The translations under genes were made by a program, and so were the position numbers. From assembly GCF_005508865.1 (NCBI RefSeq), contig NZ_SCOM01000002.1, positions 1,173,623 to 1,237,622 on the forward strand: 64,000 nucleotides of DNA, read 5' to 3'. Of this stretch, positions 63,411 through 64,000 are shown piece by piece. Positions within the stretch are counted from its first letter, which is position 1, and every line of letters begins with the position of its first letter. The stretch comes from Pseudomonas sp. F(2018). Lineage in GTDB: Bacteria; Pseudomonadota; Gammaproteobacteria; Pseudomonadales; Pseudomonadaceae. The notes under the pieces are model-generated. The model made no database searches. It saw nothing but the letters and a program-made list of their open reading frames with translations, and was not told where the DNA came from.

Positions 63411-63767
63411 TTGGAACTGTTCAAAGAATTCACCTTCGAATCCGCCCATCTCCTGCCGCATGTGACAGCGGGCCACAAATGCGGCCGTCTACATGGCCAC
63501 TCCTTCCGTGCCGCCATCTACATCGAGGGTGAGGTCGATCCGCACACCGGCTGGATCCGCGACTTCGCCGAGATCAAGGCAATCTTCAAACCGATCTACG
63601 AGCGCCTCGACCACAACTACCTGAACGATATCCCCGGCCTGGAAAACCCCACCAGCGAGAATCTCGCCAAGTGGATCTGGCTGGAACTCAAGCCTCTGTT
63701 GCCGGAGCTGTCCCGCATCCGCGTACATGAAACCTGCACCAGTGGCTGCGAGTACCGAGGCGACTGA
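63411..63767 (+). CDS. queD: 6-carboxytetrahydropterin synthase QueD
   Basis: Converts dihydroneopterin triphosphate to 6-carboxytetrahydropterin, an early step to the queuosine tRNA base. The 118-residue protein has zinc ligands ESAH and LHGHS, the catalytic Cys in HKCGRLHGH, the DFAEIK segment and the Glu in [12 protein letters not shown]. The start is TTG at 63411, giving MELFKEF as in other Pseudomonas; no nearer ATG exists, and the upstream ribosome binding site is weak. Confidence 0.94.
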   Translation: MELFKEFTFESAHLLPHVTAGHKCGRLHGHSFRAAIYIEGEVDPHTGWIRDFAEIKAIFKPIYERLDHNYLNDIPGLENPTSENLAKWIWLELKPLLPELSRIRVHETCTSGCEYRGD

Positions 63768-63783
63768 TCTTTCCGCCCCGCCA

Positions 63784-63812
63784 CAAAAAAGCCACCGTCA
63801 GGTGGCTTTTTA
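63784..63812. terminator. Terminator of queD
   Basis: AAAAAA-GCCACC-GTCA-GGTGGC-TTTTT, symmetric enough to work in both directions. Confidence 0.9.
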
Positions 63813-63916
63813 ATGCGCGCAATTTGCTCTGATTTAACTCCAGCCTCAGGGCTGAACCCGGCCCTTGCCTTCACTACTGCACAAGCAGCTGAATATTTTT
63901 CTTCGGCGCAAAAGCC

Positions 63917-63948
63917 AAACCCCCACCCGATTTCTCGGATGGGGGTTT
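63917..63948 (-). terminator. Terminator of the rRNA operon
   Basis: AAACCCCC and GGGGGTTT form an 8-bp outer stem with an inner CCGA/TCGG stem. It lies just beyond the 3' end of the 5S gene on the minus strand. Confidence 0.7.
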
Positions 63949-63958
63949 GGGGATAGGA

Positions 63959-64000
63959 GCTTGACGATGACCTACTCTCACATGGGGAAACCCCACACTA
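63959..64000 (-). rRNA. rrf: 5S ribosomal RNA, 3' end (partial)
   Basis: Read on the minus strand, the last 42 bases contain GGGGTTTCCCCATGTGAGAG and GTAGGTCATCGTCAAGC, the well-known 3' part of Pseudomonas 5S rRNA. The rest, and by inference a 16S-23S-5S operon, lies to the right of the window. Confidence 0.95.

Noticed and set aside
63811..63916. A further small gene between queD and the rRNA operon
   Set aside because: Short frames there have no start signals and cross the queD terminator.

Overview
This is a high-GC chromosomal window from a Pseudomonas species other than P. aeruginosa, assigned from protein similarity and gene order by memory, without a database search. It is almost entirely core genome. 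The order pgsA-uvrC-gacA, tRNA-Ser/yccA/tus, cysG-serS-crcB-rarA-lolA-ftsK, trxB-aat-bpt-infA-clpA-clpS-cspD-icd, nudJ-mnmA-hflD-purB-roxA, aceA, nuoA-N, two chemoreceptors and a PepSY/two-component cluster follows the layout I recall for PAO1 around PA2583-PA2666. Several blocks also match E. coli order. I see no prophage, transposon, CRISPR array or defence island.

Layout. 1-4.3 kb: a small unknown gene, then on the minus strand gacA, uvrC, pgsA and tRNA-Gly/Cys/Leu. 4.3-6.1 kb: a variable slot holding a two-domain lipoprotein of unknown function. 6.1-10.5 kb: tRNA-Ser, yccA, the tusDCBE sulfur relay, a YbiB-like protein and a glutathionyl-hydroquinone reductase. 10.5-18 kb: a minus-strand run from ftsK to cysG. 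18-24.3 kb: trxB and the N-degron machinery (aat, bpt, clpS, clpA) with infA and cspD. 24.3-36.4 kb: icd, nudJ, mnmA, hflD, an EamA transporter, purB, the roxA operon with three little-known partners, aceA and an L,D-transpeptidase-like gene. 36.7-51.6 kb: the complete 13-gene NADH dehydrogenase I operon with fused nuoCD. 51.6-58.4 kb: an AI-2E-family membrane protein, a CtpM-like receptor, a NhaC-superfamily transporter and a TlpQ-like receptor. 58.4-64 kb: an FMN reductase, a BqsPQRS/CarRS-like operon, a patatin-like lipase, a DUF5329 protein, queD and the 3' end of a 5S rRNA gene.

Genes that work together: TusBCDE delivers sulfur to MnmA for tRNA 2-thiouridine. Aat and Bpt add N-terminal leucine or phenylalanine that ClpS hands to ClpA(P). 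Icd and AceA sit on the two sides of the isocitrate branch point, and both have TGTAG/CTACA inverted repeats upstream, resembling RccR/HexR-type operators. The two chemoreceptor genes carry sigma-28-like promoter elements.

The best leads are regulatory or concern poorly known operon partners: paired operator-like sites at icd and a longer-spaced version at aceA; a sigma-28 -10 box inside a terminator hairpin before the CtpM-like gene; a BqsR-like direct repeat before the PepSY/two-component operon whose kinase lacks a literal RExxE motif; the translationally coupled roxA-GNAT-PLD-like-secretin-like operon; and the lipoprotein between gacA and tRNA-Ser. I found no clear sign of a wholly new multi-gene system.
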